From an uncultured Mycoplasma sp. (GTDB lineage: Bacteria; Bacillota_I; Bacilli_A; Mycoplasmatales; Metamycoplasmataceae): a stretch of 64,000 nt of DNA. The notes under the pieces are model-generated. The model was not told the origin of the DNA, made no database searches, and saw only the letters and a program-made list of their open reading frames with translations. The stretch is from positions 124,001 to 188,000 of the forward strand of contig CAMRAC010000001.1 in NCBI GenBank assembly GCA_947039955.1, read 5' to 3'. This document shows positions 1-11,384 of this stretch, piece after piece (positions within the stretch are counted from its first letter, which is position 1; the number at the start of each line of letters is the position of its first letter). A program made the position numbers and the translations under genes.

Positions 1-961
1 ATGGTTTTTCATCATTCGCTCTACCATCAAGATGACGAGAGTAGTTTTCAATACCAGAACAAAAACCAAATTCTTTCAAGGAATCAATATCATTATTTGT
101 TCTATCTTTTATTCTTTGTTCTTCTAATAATTTACCATTATCTTTAAAGTACTTTAAGCGTTCTTCTAGTTCTAGTTCAATAAGTTCTATAGCAGTATCG
201 ATTGTTTCGTCTTTCATAGAATAGATTGCTGCAGGAAAAATAATTATTGAATTAAGAGATCTTTTTAGGATTTTAGTTATTGGATCAATTCTTGCAATTC
301 TTTCAACTTCATCTCCAAAGAATTCAATTCTAATTAAGTAATCAGCGGTTCATGATGGTGCTATTTCAACAACATCTCCTTTTGCGCTAAATGATCCAGA
401 AGGTGAATCAATAGGATTTCTTTTATAATGCCTTTTAATTAAGTTAATAAAAAATTCATTTCTTTTAATAGTTTGACCAACTTCTATATTATAAAAAGCA
501 GACTTATATTCTGTAGGATTAATTAAACCATATATTGCAGCTACAGAGGCAACTACTATAGAATCATTTCTAGTGGTTAGCGCATTTAAAGAAGCCATTC
601 TCATCGCTTCTAAATCTTGATTTGTTTTGGATGTCTTATCAACATAAACATCTTTTTGAGGAAGATAAGCTTCTGGTCTATAGTAATCAAAATAAGAAAC
701 AAAATATTCAACTCTATTCTTTGGAAAGAAACCTTTGAGTTCACTATATAACTGTGACGCTAATGTTTTATTATGAGATAAAATAATTACAGGTCTATTT
801 ACATTTGCAATAACATTTGCAATTGTAAATGTTTTACCCGATCCAGTGACACCCAATAATACTTGACTATCTTTTTTCTCCTTGATACCCTTAATAAGTT
901 CTTTGATGGCTGTTGGTTGATCTCCTGAGGGTTCATAATTTGAAGTTAATTGAAATTTCAT
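1..961 (-). CDS. uvrB: UvrABC system protein B, N-terminal part (cut by window edge)
   Basis: UvrB is the DNA-damage-verifying helicase-like subunit of nucleotide excision repair; it acts with UvrA and UvrC. About 320 N-terminal residues lie in the window, roughly half of the usual 660. Walker A GVTGSGKT is at residues 37-44, and the UvrB beta-hairpin signature [12 protein letters not shown] is at 90-101. The reading frame passes through in-frame TGA codons (read as Trp) and continues off the left edge. The ATG at 961 is one base after the end of asnA (stop 963-965), so the two are probably co-transcribed. Nothing looks unusual in the visible half. Confidence 0.97.
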
Positions 962-962
962 C

Positions 963-1943
963 TTATTTTAACTTGATTCCTAATTTTGCCATTTCATCTC
1001 TGATTTCAGTTGGTCAAAAAGAACGCTGAAATTCACCAATGTGATATTTTTCTAAAATGAACATAACTAGTCTAGATTGACCAATCCCGCCACCGATGGT
1101 AAATGGCAAGTTTTCTTCTTTGATATCTTGGTGATATTTAAAATACGAACTTTCATCTTTGTTTTTTAATTTTGTTTGACTCTTCAATGATTCAGAGTCT
1201 ACTCTAATGCCCATAGAACTTATTTCCATAGCATTTTTATGGATTGGATTATATAAAATTAAATCTCCATTTAAATTTCAATCATCATAATCAGCAGCGC
1301 GATCATCATGTGGTTTATTATGACTTAATTTATGACCTATACCCATTAAGAAGAAAGCTTTATTTTCAATTGCAAAAGCATTTTCTCTTTCCTTAGATGT
1401 TAATTCAGGGTACATTAAATAAAGTTCTTCTGTAGTAATGAAAGTTATATCTTTTGGTAATTCTGTTTTTAATTCAGGATATACTTTTTGAGTTTCAGTT
1501 AAAGTTTTTTTAACAGCATCATAAATATTATTAACTACTTGTTTCAAGTATTTAATTGTACGATCCTCTTTAGAGATTCTTTTTTCTCAATCAAATTGCT
1601 CTACATATAAAGAGTGATAAGGAGAAAGGGTTTGTTCATTTGCTCTAATGGCTTTCATGTTAGTTCATAATCCAGAATCAATATTAAAATCCAAGTTTTT
1701 AATTTCTTGTCTTTTTCACTTAGCAAGTGATTGAACTATTTCAAAATTGTCTTTTTTGTAACCAAAAGTTACTGGAGAACCATCATCACTTAAGTGATCA
1801 TTTAACCCTTCTGACTTATCCAAAAATAAAGGTGAAGATACTTTGATTAAATTAAGATTTTTCTCTAGATTTTCAACAAAGTTTTTCTTAACAAACAACA
1901 CCGCTTTTTCTGTTTCTATTGCATTAAATTTATCTTTATACAT
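963..1943 (-). CDS. asnA: Aspartate--ammonia ligase
   Basis: AsnA makes asparagine from aspartate, ammonia and ATP; it is a class II aminoacyl-tRNA-synthetase-like enzyme. The product is 326 aa, close to the usual 330. Family motifs are visible near the C-terminus, including [18 protein letters not shown], with RAADYDDW in the middle and the ending [15 protein letters not shown]. Three internal TGA codons must be read as Trp. It sits 11 bp downstream of smc on the same strand and directly before uvrB, so it is probably part of one long minus-strand transcript. Confidence 0.95.
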
Positions 1944-1954
1944 AAATATTACTT

Positions 1955-4903
1955 TTAGTTTTCTTTCATTTCTTCTTGAGTATTTTCAACCAATTCTTTA
2001 GCCTTAGAAAGCTCTATGCTGAAGAATGTTGTAACTCCTCTTTTTTGCATTGTTGCACCGAATAAATCATCAACACGTGACATTGTTCCATGTCTGTGAG
2101 TAATAACAATGAATTGAGTATTTTCTTTTAATGATTGTAAGAATTCAGCATATCTAACAACGTTTGCTTCATCTAGAGCAGCTTCAACTTCATCCAAGAT
2201 ACATAGAGGTAGTGGTTTTGCTTTAATAATAGCAAATAGTAATGAGATAGCAATAAGCGCTTTCTCTCCACCTGAAAATAACTTTAAGTTCTTAACACTC
2301 TTACCAGGAGGTTGAGCTTGAATATCAACACCTGATTCCAAAACATCACGAGGATCAACTAAAAATATTCTTGCTTCTCCTCCACCAAACATTTTTTGAA
2401 ATACTAAATTAAATTCTATATTAACTAATTCTAAAGTTGATGATATTCTAGAAACAATAATTTTATCCATTTCTGAAATAGCTTCTAAGATAATGTTTTT
2501 AGCTTCTGTTAATTCTTGTTGGTTGGAATAAATGTCATCATGACGTTCTTTAATCTCAGCATAAAGTTTAATAGCTTCTAAGTTAACGTTTCCTAATTCA
2601 TCTATTTCTGTTTTTAAACGAGAAACAACTTCTCTAGCATCATCTAATTTTAAAGTAAGGATGTAGTTTTCCTTTGCTGATTCAAAAGTTAAGTGATAAT
2701 GTTCACTCAATCTTCTTGTTGCTTCTTGAACATAGAACTCAGCTTTTGTTTTTTCATTTACTTTTTCACTTGAATTTGAAATAATTAATCTCAATGATTT
2801 TTCTAATTCTTGTTTTGATAATGTTGTTCTAGAAATTGAAACATCAATTAACTCTAGTTTTTCACGCTTTGATCTTAATGTTGCTTGAACAATACCCTTA
2901 CTTGATTTTAGTTCATTTAATGAACCATCAATACTTTGGAAAGAATCTGCATCAAAAGTTTTCTTACTTTGTGTTTCGAAATCTAATTTTAAGTCTAAAA
3001 ATAGTTTTTCAACATTATCATGTTTTTCATTATTTTTAACTATTTCAATTGTTAGTTCATTGATTAAACTTTGTTTTTCTTCTTTGATGTTTTCTAATTT
3101 TGTGATTTCAATATTAGCAATATCAATACCTTTAGTTAATCCAGGAATAATTTCATTAAGTTGTCTAATTTGATCTTCAAGACCAATAAGGTTAGAACTA
3201 TTAATCTTAGTTCCACCAGTCATGATTCCCCCAACTCTAATTAAATCACCATCTAAAGAGGCGATTAAATATTTCTTATCTACTAAGTGTGAGATTTTAT
3301 TTGCTGATTGAATATCTTCAACTATGATTGTATTTCCTAATAAGAACTTGATTAACTTTGAATATCTATCTTCTGAACTAACTAATTCTGAAGCTACACC
3401 AATGAATCCTGGTTTGTTATTAATTTGTAATAAATAATCTGACCTGATTTCTTTTTCATTAATAGATGATAAAGGAATAAATGTCGCTCTACCACCATTA
3501 TTATTTTTTAAGAACTCTATCATCTTGATAGCTGTTTCAGATTCATCAACAACAATATGTTGTAAAGCATTTTGCAATATTGATTCAATAGCTGAAGCAT
3601 ATTGTTCCGGAACATGAATAATATCTGAAACGGTTCCTTCCATTCCTCTAAACAAAGTTTTATTGTCTATGATTGTTTTAGTTCCTTTAAATAGGTTTGT
3701 TTTGTTTTCTTTGTGATCAACTAAAACATCAATCTTTGTTTTAACTTTCAATAGATTTGTTTTCATTGTATTTGACTTTAATCTTAAAGTTGCAATATTT
3801 AATTCAATATTGTTAACTTCGTCTTTTTTATTACGTACATTTTGAATTGAAGATTCACCTCATGTTTTAAAGTGCTTAACTTCAGATGCATAAACTTCTA
3901 ATTGTGATTCCATAGCACTAATTTTTTCTGCATTAGCAACTTGAATTTGACCACTAATAATTAGTTCTCTTTTTTGTTCTTCATTTTTAAAACGAACTTC
4001 TAAGTTATAAAGGCTTTCATTAATTTTTTCTAAATCAGAATTCAACTCTCTAATTTCTTTTTCTAAATTAACTTTATAGTCAAGATTTTGTTCAATAGAT
4101 ATTTCTTGATCTTTGATTCTTGTCTCAAGATCTTCTTTAGTTTCTTGAACTCCAATAAGTTCTGCTCTTAATGTATCTAACTTTAAATTAAAATGAGATA
4201 AATCATGAACTAATAGTCCAACTTCAACTTCTTTTAATTCTTTTGATTTTTCTAAATATATTTGCGCTTTAGCAGCTTGCTTTTCTAGAGGTAATAATTG
4301 TTTTTTTAATTCTAAAACTACAGTGTTTATTTTTTCTAATGACTCTTGTGTTTTTTCTAATTTTCTTAAAGCTTCTACTTTTTTAGATTTATACTTACTA
4401 GTTCCAGCGGCATCTTCTAAAATACCTCTTCTTTGTTCTGGAGTGGCTTGAGCAATATCAGAAACAGTTCCTTGAGAAATAATAGCTAATGAAGATTTTG
4501 AAATACCAGACTCTAAAGCGATTTCTCTAATATCTCTATATCTCGCTATTTGATCATTGATGTAATAGGTATTACCAGACTTACCTCTTTCAAGCACTCT
4601 TGAAATAGTAAATATCTTATGTGGTATTGACAGTTTTCCTGCTGTATTATCAAACGTTAAAGTTACTTCACACTTATTTTGTTCTTTTTCAGTTCTTGAA
4701 CCAGCAAAGATAATATCTTCCATATTATCTCCACGAAGAGCTTTGAATGATTGTTCACCCAAAACTCATTTAATAGCATCATTAATATTACTCTTACCAG
4801 AACCGTTAGGTCCTACAATACCAACAACTCCTCCATTAAACTTTAAAGTTACTTTATCTGCGAATGATTTGAAGCCTTTCGCTTCTACTTTTATTAGTTT
4901 CAT
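1955..4903 (-). CDS. smc: Chromosome segregation protein SMC
   Basis: SMC is a dimeric ATPase that compacts and segregates the chromosome with ScpA and ScpB. The 982-aa product is slightly shorter than the typical 1,150-1,190 aa. The N-terminal head has Walker A GPNGSGKS at 31-38. Long charged coiled-coil arms flank a hinge near the middle (GGRATFIPL, then DGDLIRVGGIMTGG). The C-terminal head has the signature LFSGGEKALIAISLL and Walker B LCILDEVEAALDE. The order rnc-smc is common in Firmicutes. The start is the ATG at 4903, chosen because it gives the canonical MKLIKVEAKGFKSFAD opening. Confidence 0.97.
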
Positions 4904-4999
4904 GAGTTTCCTTTTAATGAATTTTTTTACATATTATTATAATAAAATATTATCACATTTATGAGCAAAATCAACTATATATAAGAATTATAAAATTTA

Positions 5000-5677
5000 C
5001 TATTTGTTTTGTTTGGGCAGCTTTTTCATTGCATTTTCAGCTGCAAGATTCTCCGCTATCTTCTTAGTTTTACCAACACCAATACCATAACATTTTGAAT
5101 CATGCATTAATTTAGTTTCAAAGTTATTATCAGGTTTCTTTGTGGATACATAAAAAATCTCTGTTGTTGAGTGTGTTTGGATTAATTCTTGAAATTGGGT
5201 TTTAAAATCTTTAAGGTTGGCAATATCTGTTAGTTTTATTTTTGGAGTTAAATATTTAGCCAAAAATAAATCAACAGCATCACTTCCTAGATCAAGAAAA
5301 AGTGCACCAATCAATGCTTCGAAAAGATCAGCGGCTATTTTAGGCTTATTAACTAGTTCATCTCTGTTGTTTGAACATAATAAATAATGATTTAATCCCA
5401 ATTGTTTGGATATTTTTGCCAATGCTGCATTATCTACATTTTTTGATCTAATTTGAGTGGCTTCACCAACACCTATTCTTTTGTAATGGTTAAATATTGT
5501 TAATGTTGATTTTTCTTGAATGATAGAATCACCTAACAGTTCTAACATTTCATATGATTCACAATTTTTATGTTCATTTGAATATGTTGTATGTGTAACT
5601 GCTCTTTGATATAGTTCAATGTTCTTGTATGGAATTTTATATTTTGTTAAAAATTCTTGAATTAACGGTGTTGACAT
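5000..5677 (-). CDS. rnc: Ribonuclease III
   Basis: This is the double-strand RNA endonuclease that processes rRNA and other structured transcripts. The product is 225 aa, a normal family length. The catalytic helix reads YEMLELLGDS (the acidic residues correspond to E46 and D50), and the second acidic pair is in ADLFEALIGALF around 115-120. The C-terminal half has the dsRNA-binding domain ending in AAENAMKKL. The ATG lies one base after the plsX stop in a TAATATG arrangement, suggesting coupled translation. It is followed by smc, as in many Firmicutes. Confidence 0.95.
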   Translation of the reverse strand: MSTPLIQEFLTKYKIPYKNIELYQRAVTHTTYSNEHKNCESYEMLELLGDSIIQEKSTLTIFNHYKRIGVGEATQIRSKNVDNAALAKISKQLGLNHYLLCSNNRDELVNKPKIAADLFEALIGALFLDLGSDAVDLFLAKYLTPKIKLTDIANLKDFKTQFQELIQTHSTTEIFYVSTKKPDNNFETKLMHDSKCYGIGVGKTKKIAENLAAENAMKKLPKQNK

Positions 5678-5678
5678 A

Positions 5679-6665
5679 TTACAATACCTTTTTAAATTCT
5701 TCCAAAGCGTTTAAATCTATACCTTGCTTGATTTGCATCAAAGCACCTTGATAAGCTTTTTCATCAGAAGAACCGTGGCACTTAATGATAATGCCTTCTA
5801 CACCAATAATTCATGCAGCGCCAACATTTCTATAGTCTAAGTGTTCTTTAATATTATTAAATGCTTTCTTTAACATTAGGGCATTTATTTTTCTAAAGAT
5901 ATTTGAAGTTAAATTCTCTTTGATAATTTTTTGGAAATTAAGGATGGCACCTTCCATTGATTTTAATGAAATGTTTCCTGCATATCCATCAGAAACAATA
6001 ACATCAGTAATACCAGCAAGGATATCTCTACCTTCAATGAAACCTTGATAGTTCATTTTATTTTCCTCTTTCAATTTCTTTAATTCTGTATGAGCTGCTT
6101 GGTGTGCTTCAAAACCTTTATTATCTTCCGTACCAACATTTAAAATATTTACTCTTGGGTTTTCTGCCTTTAAAACTGTAGAAGCAAAAGCAACCCCTAA
6201 TTTAGCTCATTGAACTAAGTGATCTGCATTTATATCTAGGTTGGCACCAACATCTAACATAACTAATTTTTTATTTTTGTGAATAGTTGGAAAGATGGGC
6301 ATGAAAGCAGGTCTGCTTACACCATTTAATCTTTTTAAGATGAAAATAGAAGATACCATCAATCTTGCTGAATCTCCTGAAGAAAGACAACCATCTACTT
6401 GGTTTTCTTTCAACATCTTTACTGCATCTGTCATTGAGTTATTATCAAGATGAGAACTTCTAATACTTGAACTCTTATCAACGTTATTTGAGTTATGAGA
6501 GATGCTAATACGATCATGAGGAATAAGAAATTTATTAATCTCTTTTTCATCTCCAACTAAAACAATTGAGTAATCACTAAATTTTTGGACAAATTGCATA
6601 GAAGCAATAATGGCAGCTTCAACTCCATTGTCATTTCCCATTACATCAAAAGCTATTTTTTTCAT
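5679..6665 (-). CDS. plsX: Phosphate acyltransferase PlsX
   Basis: PlsX converts acyl-ACP and phosphate to acyl-phosphate for phospholipid synthesis with PlsY. The product is 328 aa, typical of the family. The N-terminus MKKIAFDVMGNDNG matches the family motif (usually DAMGGD), and the middle has SGDSARLM and LDVGANLDINADHL. TGA codons at several places encode Trp. It is followed at once by rnc and preceded five bases away by fakA, so fatty-acid activation genes sit in one operon: FakA supplies acyl-phosphate from exogenous fatty acids, and PlsX links acyl-phosphate with acyl-ACP. Confidence 0.95.
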
Positions 6666-6670
6666 ATCGA

Positions 6671-8305
6671 TTACTCTACACTAATCAAAAAGTTGTAAAT
6701 TGGTTGATCTCCATTGTAAATTTCTACTTCAACATCAAAGTTTGAAATAATATATTTTTCTAATTCATTAGCATCTATCTTAGTAGAATCACCACCATAA
6801 TAAATAACAACAATTTCAGCATTCTTTTTAGATAACATTTCTTTAACTAATGCTTGACCAGCTTTGATGATGTCTCTTTTACATCCAACAATTTTATTTT
6901 CAATCATCATTAAGAATTCACCTTTTTTAACTTTGACATTATTAATTTTTGTATCTTTAATAGCGGCAGTAATTTGACCAGTCACTAAATTCTTTAGTGA
7001 TGATTCCATTTCTTCTAAGTTTTCTTCTAAGTTTAGTTCTGAAGAGAAGTTTAACATAGCTGTAATACCTTCGACTTGTGTTTTAGTTGATAGAACTTTA
7101 ATGTTTTTATTTTTAATAATTTTAGCAGCTTGTTGCGCAGTTAAAATAATGTTTGAGTTATTAGGTAAGATGAAAATATTGTCAGCATTAACAAATTCAA
7201 TAGCTTCAATAATATCTTGTGCTGATGGATTGTTTGTTTGTCCACCTTCAATAATATAATCACATTCATATTCTTTCATTAATTCAATAATTCCTGAACC
7301 TGTGTTACATGAAATAATTGCTGATGTTTTTTTCTTTGTGCTTAAGTTATTAATCTTTTTCTCTTGCATTGTAATATTTGATTTGGTATCACTAGCTTGA
7401 ATAGTCATATTCTCTGATTTAATAGCATCAAATTCACCTAATTTTTGTGCATAGTTTAATACTTGTCCAGGGTGTAAAGCATGGATGTGAATTTTAACAA
7501 TTTCTTCATCTTGAACAACAACAATAGAGTTTCCTAATTTTGATAATCCTTTAACGAATTCTGGTTTATTAAATTTATCAACTTGTTCAAGTTTTAAAAT
7601 TAATTCCGTACAATATCCAAATTCACCATCGTAAATTTCCAACTCACCTGTGAATTGTTGCATTTGTGCTTCTTCTTTAGAAATCTTGATCGGTTTACCT
7701 TTAAATGATTGAAGAATACCTTCAATAATAATATTAAGACCTTCACCACCAGAATCAACAACACCAACCTCTTTCAAGACAGCCAATAGATTTGGAGTAT
7801 TATCACAACTCACTCTTGCATATTTCAAAGCCAATTCAAAAATTTCAATGATATCCATTTTTGGTTTAACATTTTTTTCTAAATTTTCATATGTTTCTCT
7901 AATAACTGTAAGAATCGTTCCTTCAATAGGATTTATTACAGAAGCATATGCCATCTTAGACGCTTCTCTGAAACCATCCACAATATGTTTTGGTTCAATT
8001 TTAGTAAGACCTTTTCAACCTACTGAAAGACCTTTAAATATTTGAGATAAAATAACACCAGAATTACCTCTTGCTCCTAAAAGCATATCTTTAGAAATGC
8101 TTTGCAATAGTTGATTTAAGTTTGTTGTAGTTGATGTAATCAAAGAGTCTGCTGCTTTTTTAATTGTTGAGGACATGTTTGTTCCTGTGTCTCCATCTGG
8201 AACAGGGAATACATTTAAAGAATTAATTCTATTCTTATGGTTTTGCATATTGTTAGAAGCGGAAATCATTGCTTCTTTTCAATTCTGAATTGAAATGTTG
8301 TTCAT
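6671..8305 (-). CDS. fakA: Fatty acid kinase subunit A (DAK/DhaL family)
   Basis: FakA is the ATP-binding kinase component that phosphorylates FakB-bound fatty acids. The product is 544 aa, close to the family's roughly 550. The N-terminal DhaL domain has the metal/nucleotide motif NVFPVPDGDTGTNM at 31-44 and the segment LLGARGNSGVILSQI. The central and C-terminal DAK1-like domain has IISCNTGSGI and EVVIYYGGDST. The ATG overlaps the stop of the upstream Asp23-like gene by one base (TAATG), a usual arrangement for this pair. No fakB is seen in the window, so the fatty-acid-binding partner must lie elsewhere. Confidence 0.93.
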
Positions 8306-8604
8306 TATTTAACACCCTTTATATAAATGTTCAAAGTCCCTAACTTAAGTGACATTTTTTTGAAATTAAATGTAAACTGTTGTTTTATTTGTTGAGAAAT
8401 ATTATTGATTGTTGAATCAATAGAAACTATGATAGAAACATTAAGGTTAACAACCTCATCTATTACATTGATTGATAATGACTTCAATCATTCATTTGAT
8501 TCTTTTAATTCTTCATGGGATTCATCAATATTACAAAAACCTAAAATTCCTGGAATGGTAGAAAGATTTTTTATAATATTTTTAGATAAATTTGATGTAT
8601 CCAT
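8305..8604 (-). CDS. Asp23/Gls24 family envelope protein (YloU-like)
   Basis: This is a 99-aa protein with the simple alternating pattern of the Asp23/Gls24 family (SINVIDEVVNLNVSIIVSID, then repeated short strands). Family members are small cytoplasmic or membrane-associated proteins of unclear biochemical role; in Firmicutes one member almost always precedes fakA, as it does here. An in-frame TGA encodes Trp near residue 42. The start is the ATG at 8604, preceded by AAGGGAA. A TATAAT lies about 50 bases further upstream. The assignment rests on both the sequence pattern and the synteny. Confidence 0.75.
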
Positions 8605-8751
8605 AATTAATTTCCCTTGTCGTGTTAGTACTATATTTATAGGAATTATAACATTTTATAAAAAAGTCTAACACTAAAAAGTTCATTTATCTAACAAAAC
8701 GTCAGTTATTTAATCAATATATTGTTAGTGAGAGTTAAAAAAAGTGGTTTT

Positions 8752-9699
8752 TTATCTTAATGCTTTGTCATATGGAATTCCAGCAGCTTTTGGTTGTATT
8801 GCTTTTTTTCCAAAAATGGTCATCGCAATTAATGTGCCTAAATACGGAACTGCTAACACCAAGTATTTATAACTATCATAATCTTTTGGAATGAATGATG
8901 AGAAACTATAACTCACCCCTAGTAGAATAGAAAAAATAGCAGCTCCTAAGATTGCTGGAAGAATTTTTCATCTTCCTATAATCATTATAGCCAAAGCTAA
9001 GTAACCCAAACCTTCAACCGATCCTTTGAAAGTTGAACCACTAGTCCTTGTAGAAGTCATGAACATAGCACCAGCTATTCCAGCTAATAATCCTGAAATT
9101 AAAACACCTTGTCATTTGAAAAAATTAACATTGATTCCAGCAGCATCTGCGGCTTGTGGATTTTCTCCAATAGATCTCATTCTTAAACCTCATCTGGTTT
9201 TGTTTAACATTATTCATGAGGTAATAACTGTTCCTATCAATACAAATGAACTTAAAGAAATTATTCCAGTTAATTCTTTTCTAGCATTGTTTCCTAAAGA
9301 TAACTCTGGAACATGGTAAGACATTTTATTTGCTTCACCAAAGATAAATAAAACTGAAAGAGTGATTGCTGGAGCTAATATGTTCATAGCAACACCAGAT
9401 ATAATTTGATTAGCTTTTAGTTTAATAGTTGCGTAACCATGTAGCGCTGAAAACGCAGCACCTGATAATCCTGAAATTATAAATAAAGGAATCTGCAATC
9501 AAGGAGATCCTTCGATCATTCCCTTGTTTGAAAAGATACTTGCAAAAATCATATAAACAGTGGCACCAAAAACAATTGTTCCATTTATTCCTATATTAAC
9601 AATTCCTACACGTTCAGAAATAATTGATGCAATTGAAGATAGTCCAAGAATTCCGAAATACATTACAGCTAATGTTGTTATTGAATTAAATACTTCCAT
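8752..9699 (-). CDS. Nucleoside-type ABC transporter permease (second permease)
   Basis: This is a 315-aa polytopic membrane protein with about eight to nine hydrophobic segments. It has the BPD_transp_2 pattern of BMP-linked permeases (ISERVGIVNIGINGTIVFGA, later TRWGLRMRSIGENPQAADAAG). With the first permease it would form the membrane channel for nucleoside import. Its ATG overlaps the first permease's stop by one base (TAATG). It is the last gene of the BMP operon. No convincing hairpin terminator is visible just after its stop. Confidence 0.88.
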
Positions 9700-11384
9700 T
9701 ATTTCTCCTTCTGAATTTTAGATGCTTGCTTTTGTTCTTTTATGTTTTGTCTTTTCAATTCATAATTTTGTAAAATAATATTTCTTTGTTCATTAAATGC
9801 AATCTTACTTTCCATAGATAAAGTTTTTGAAGCACTTTTCAGAGTTAATATTTCAAAATATTTATTTACAAAAAGTTCTTCATCTTTTTCTTTTTTAATT
9901 AATGATATTTGTGCAAAATAATATTCATGTTGATCTTCATTTAATTGACCTAAAGAATGAGATTTTTCAGTTATTCTCTTTCACATTTCTTTAAATGTTA
10001 TTTTCTTTTCACTAGAATGAGATTTTTCAGTTATTTTCTTTCACATTTCTTTAAATGTTATTTTCTTTTCACTTCATTCTTTGAAAGCGCCTTTTCTAGA
10101 TATGGGAGTAGTTACTAATTCAGCATCTAATTTATCTTTCTTAGCAATTGCCCTACCCTTAATTTCTTTTCAAATATTTCCATTACTACTACGCAAAGCC
10201 TTGATGTTGATGTTGTTTTGTTTTCTTATTTGTTGTATATTTTTCTTGTTCAACATATATTCTTTTAACAAAGCTTGATATTCAGGATGTCTTCAATAAA
10301 TATATTGATGTTTTAAATATGTATATATTTTGAATTTTTCAAAGACAATTCCAATGGCAGCAATATAAATAATAATACCAAACATTATTTGTGCAAAGTC
10401 TTCAGTTAAAGGTGGGAATTCTGGTTTCAAAGAACTACAACCTAATTTAATTATTGTAAATAAAATTGAAGATATCCCTATTCCAAAAGAATTATTATAT
10501 ACAAGTAGTGCGATTGCTATAGTATCAAACCCCATTGTGTTAGGTTCACTTTTAGCACTAATAACTCCAAGCTCGGTATAGTATAAAAATCCAGCTAACC
10601 CCGATAGAGCTCCAGAAATAGTCATAATCACAATTAGCATTATTTTAGCATCTGAACCAGCATATTTAGAAGCATCTTTGTTTGAAGCTAACATCTTCAT
10701 TTTGTAACCGAATGTTGTTTTAGCAAAAACAAATCACACAATGAAAATCATAATAACTCCAAAAATAGAAAGTAAAGCTAATCAACTAGATGACTGAAAG
10801 AAAGCTGGTAAGTTAAGTGGTTCTGTTTGATTTTGAGAAATACTTGTTGGACTTACCAAACCTGGTATTCCACTTTGAATAATAAACTTAATAACATAAA
10901 ACACTACTCAGTTCAATAATATTGTAGAAACAACTTCATTAACTTTTAAATATGATTTTAAAATCCCAACAACAAATGCAACTAGAGCTCCAGAAATCAT
11001 TGACATTATTATTGACAGTACAATTGTTCCCCCATTAATACCAACTAACTTCAAAATTAATATAGAGGTGATACCTCCGGCCATCATTTGACCAGAAACA
11101 CCTATATTAAAAATACCAGATTTAAAACAAAGCGCAGTCCCTAGCGTGGCAATAATAAACACTACCGTGGTGGTTATAAACCTAACATCTTGTGCAACCG
11201 CATCTTTAAAAATCAGTTCAAAAACTTCGAATGGATTATTACCTGTTACACCAATAATTAAAATACTGGCTAAAACACCAAATAGCAATGCTCATAAAGA
11301 GTTGTAAAGACGACGACGACCTGCAATTTCTTTTTCACTAGTAAAGTGGTTTTTCAGATTAGCAAAGGTAAATTTATTTTTCAT
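9699..11384 (-). CDS. Nucleoside-type ABC transporter permease with long cytoplasmic tail
   Basis: This is a 561-aa protein. The first ~370 residues are a BPD_transp_2 permease ([17 protein letters not shown], later [20 protein letters not shown]). The remaining ~190 residues are a hydrophilic, Lys/Glu-rich tail that ordinary permeases of this family (about 350-400 aa) lack. The tail contains a 20-residue unit duplicated in tandem ([12 protein letters not shown] plus ITEKSHS). The ATG at 11384 overlaps the ATPase gene's 3' end by 11 bases. The tail probably faces the cytoplasm, next to the ATPase; its role is unknown. Reading TGA as Trp is essential here (EMWK). Confidence 0.87.
9954..10073. 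repeat. Two 60-bp direct repeats inside the permease tail
   Basis: The segments 9954-10013 and 10014-10073 match at all but one position (C at 9976 versus T at 10036). Because the unit is 60 bp, the duplication stays in frame and encodes two consecutive 20-residue units that differ only by K/R. The near-identity points to a recent duplication. Confidence 0.93.

Noticed and set aside
10081-10278. Plus-strand ORF opposite the permease tail
   Set aside because: It lies antisense to the continuing permease reading frame, which is supported by TGA-as-Trp and the in-frame 60-bp duplication.
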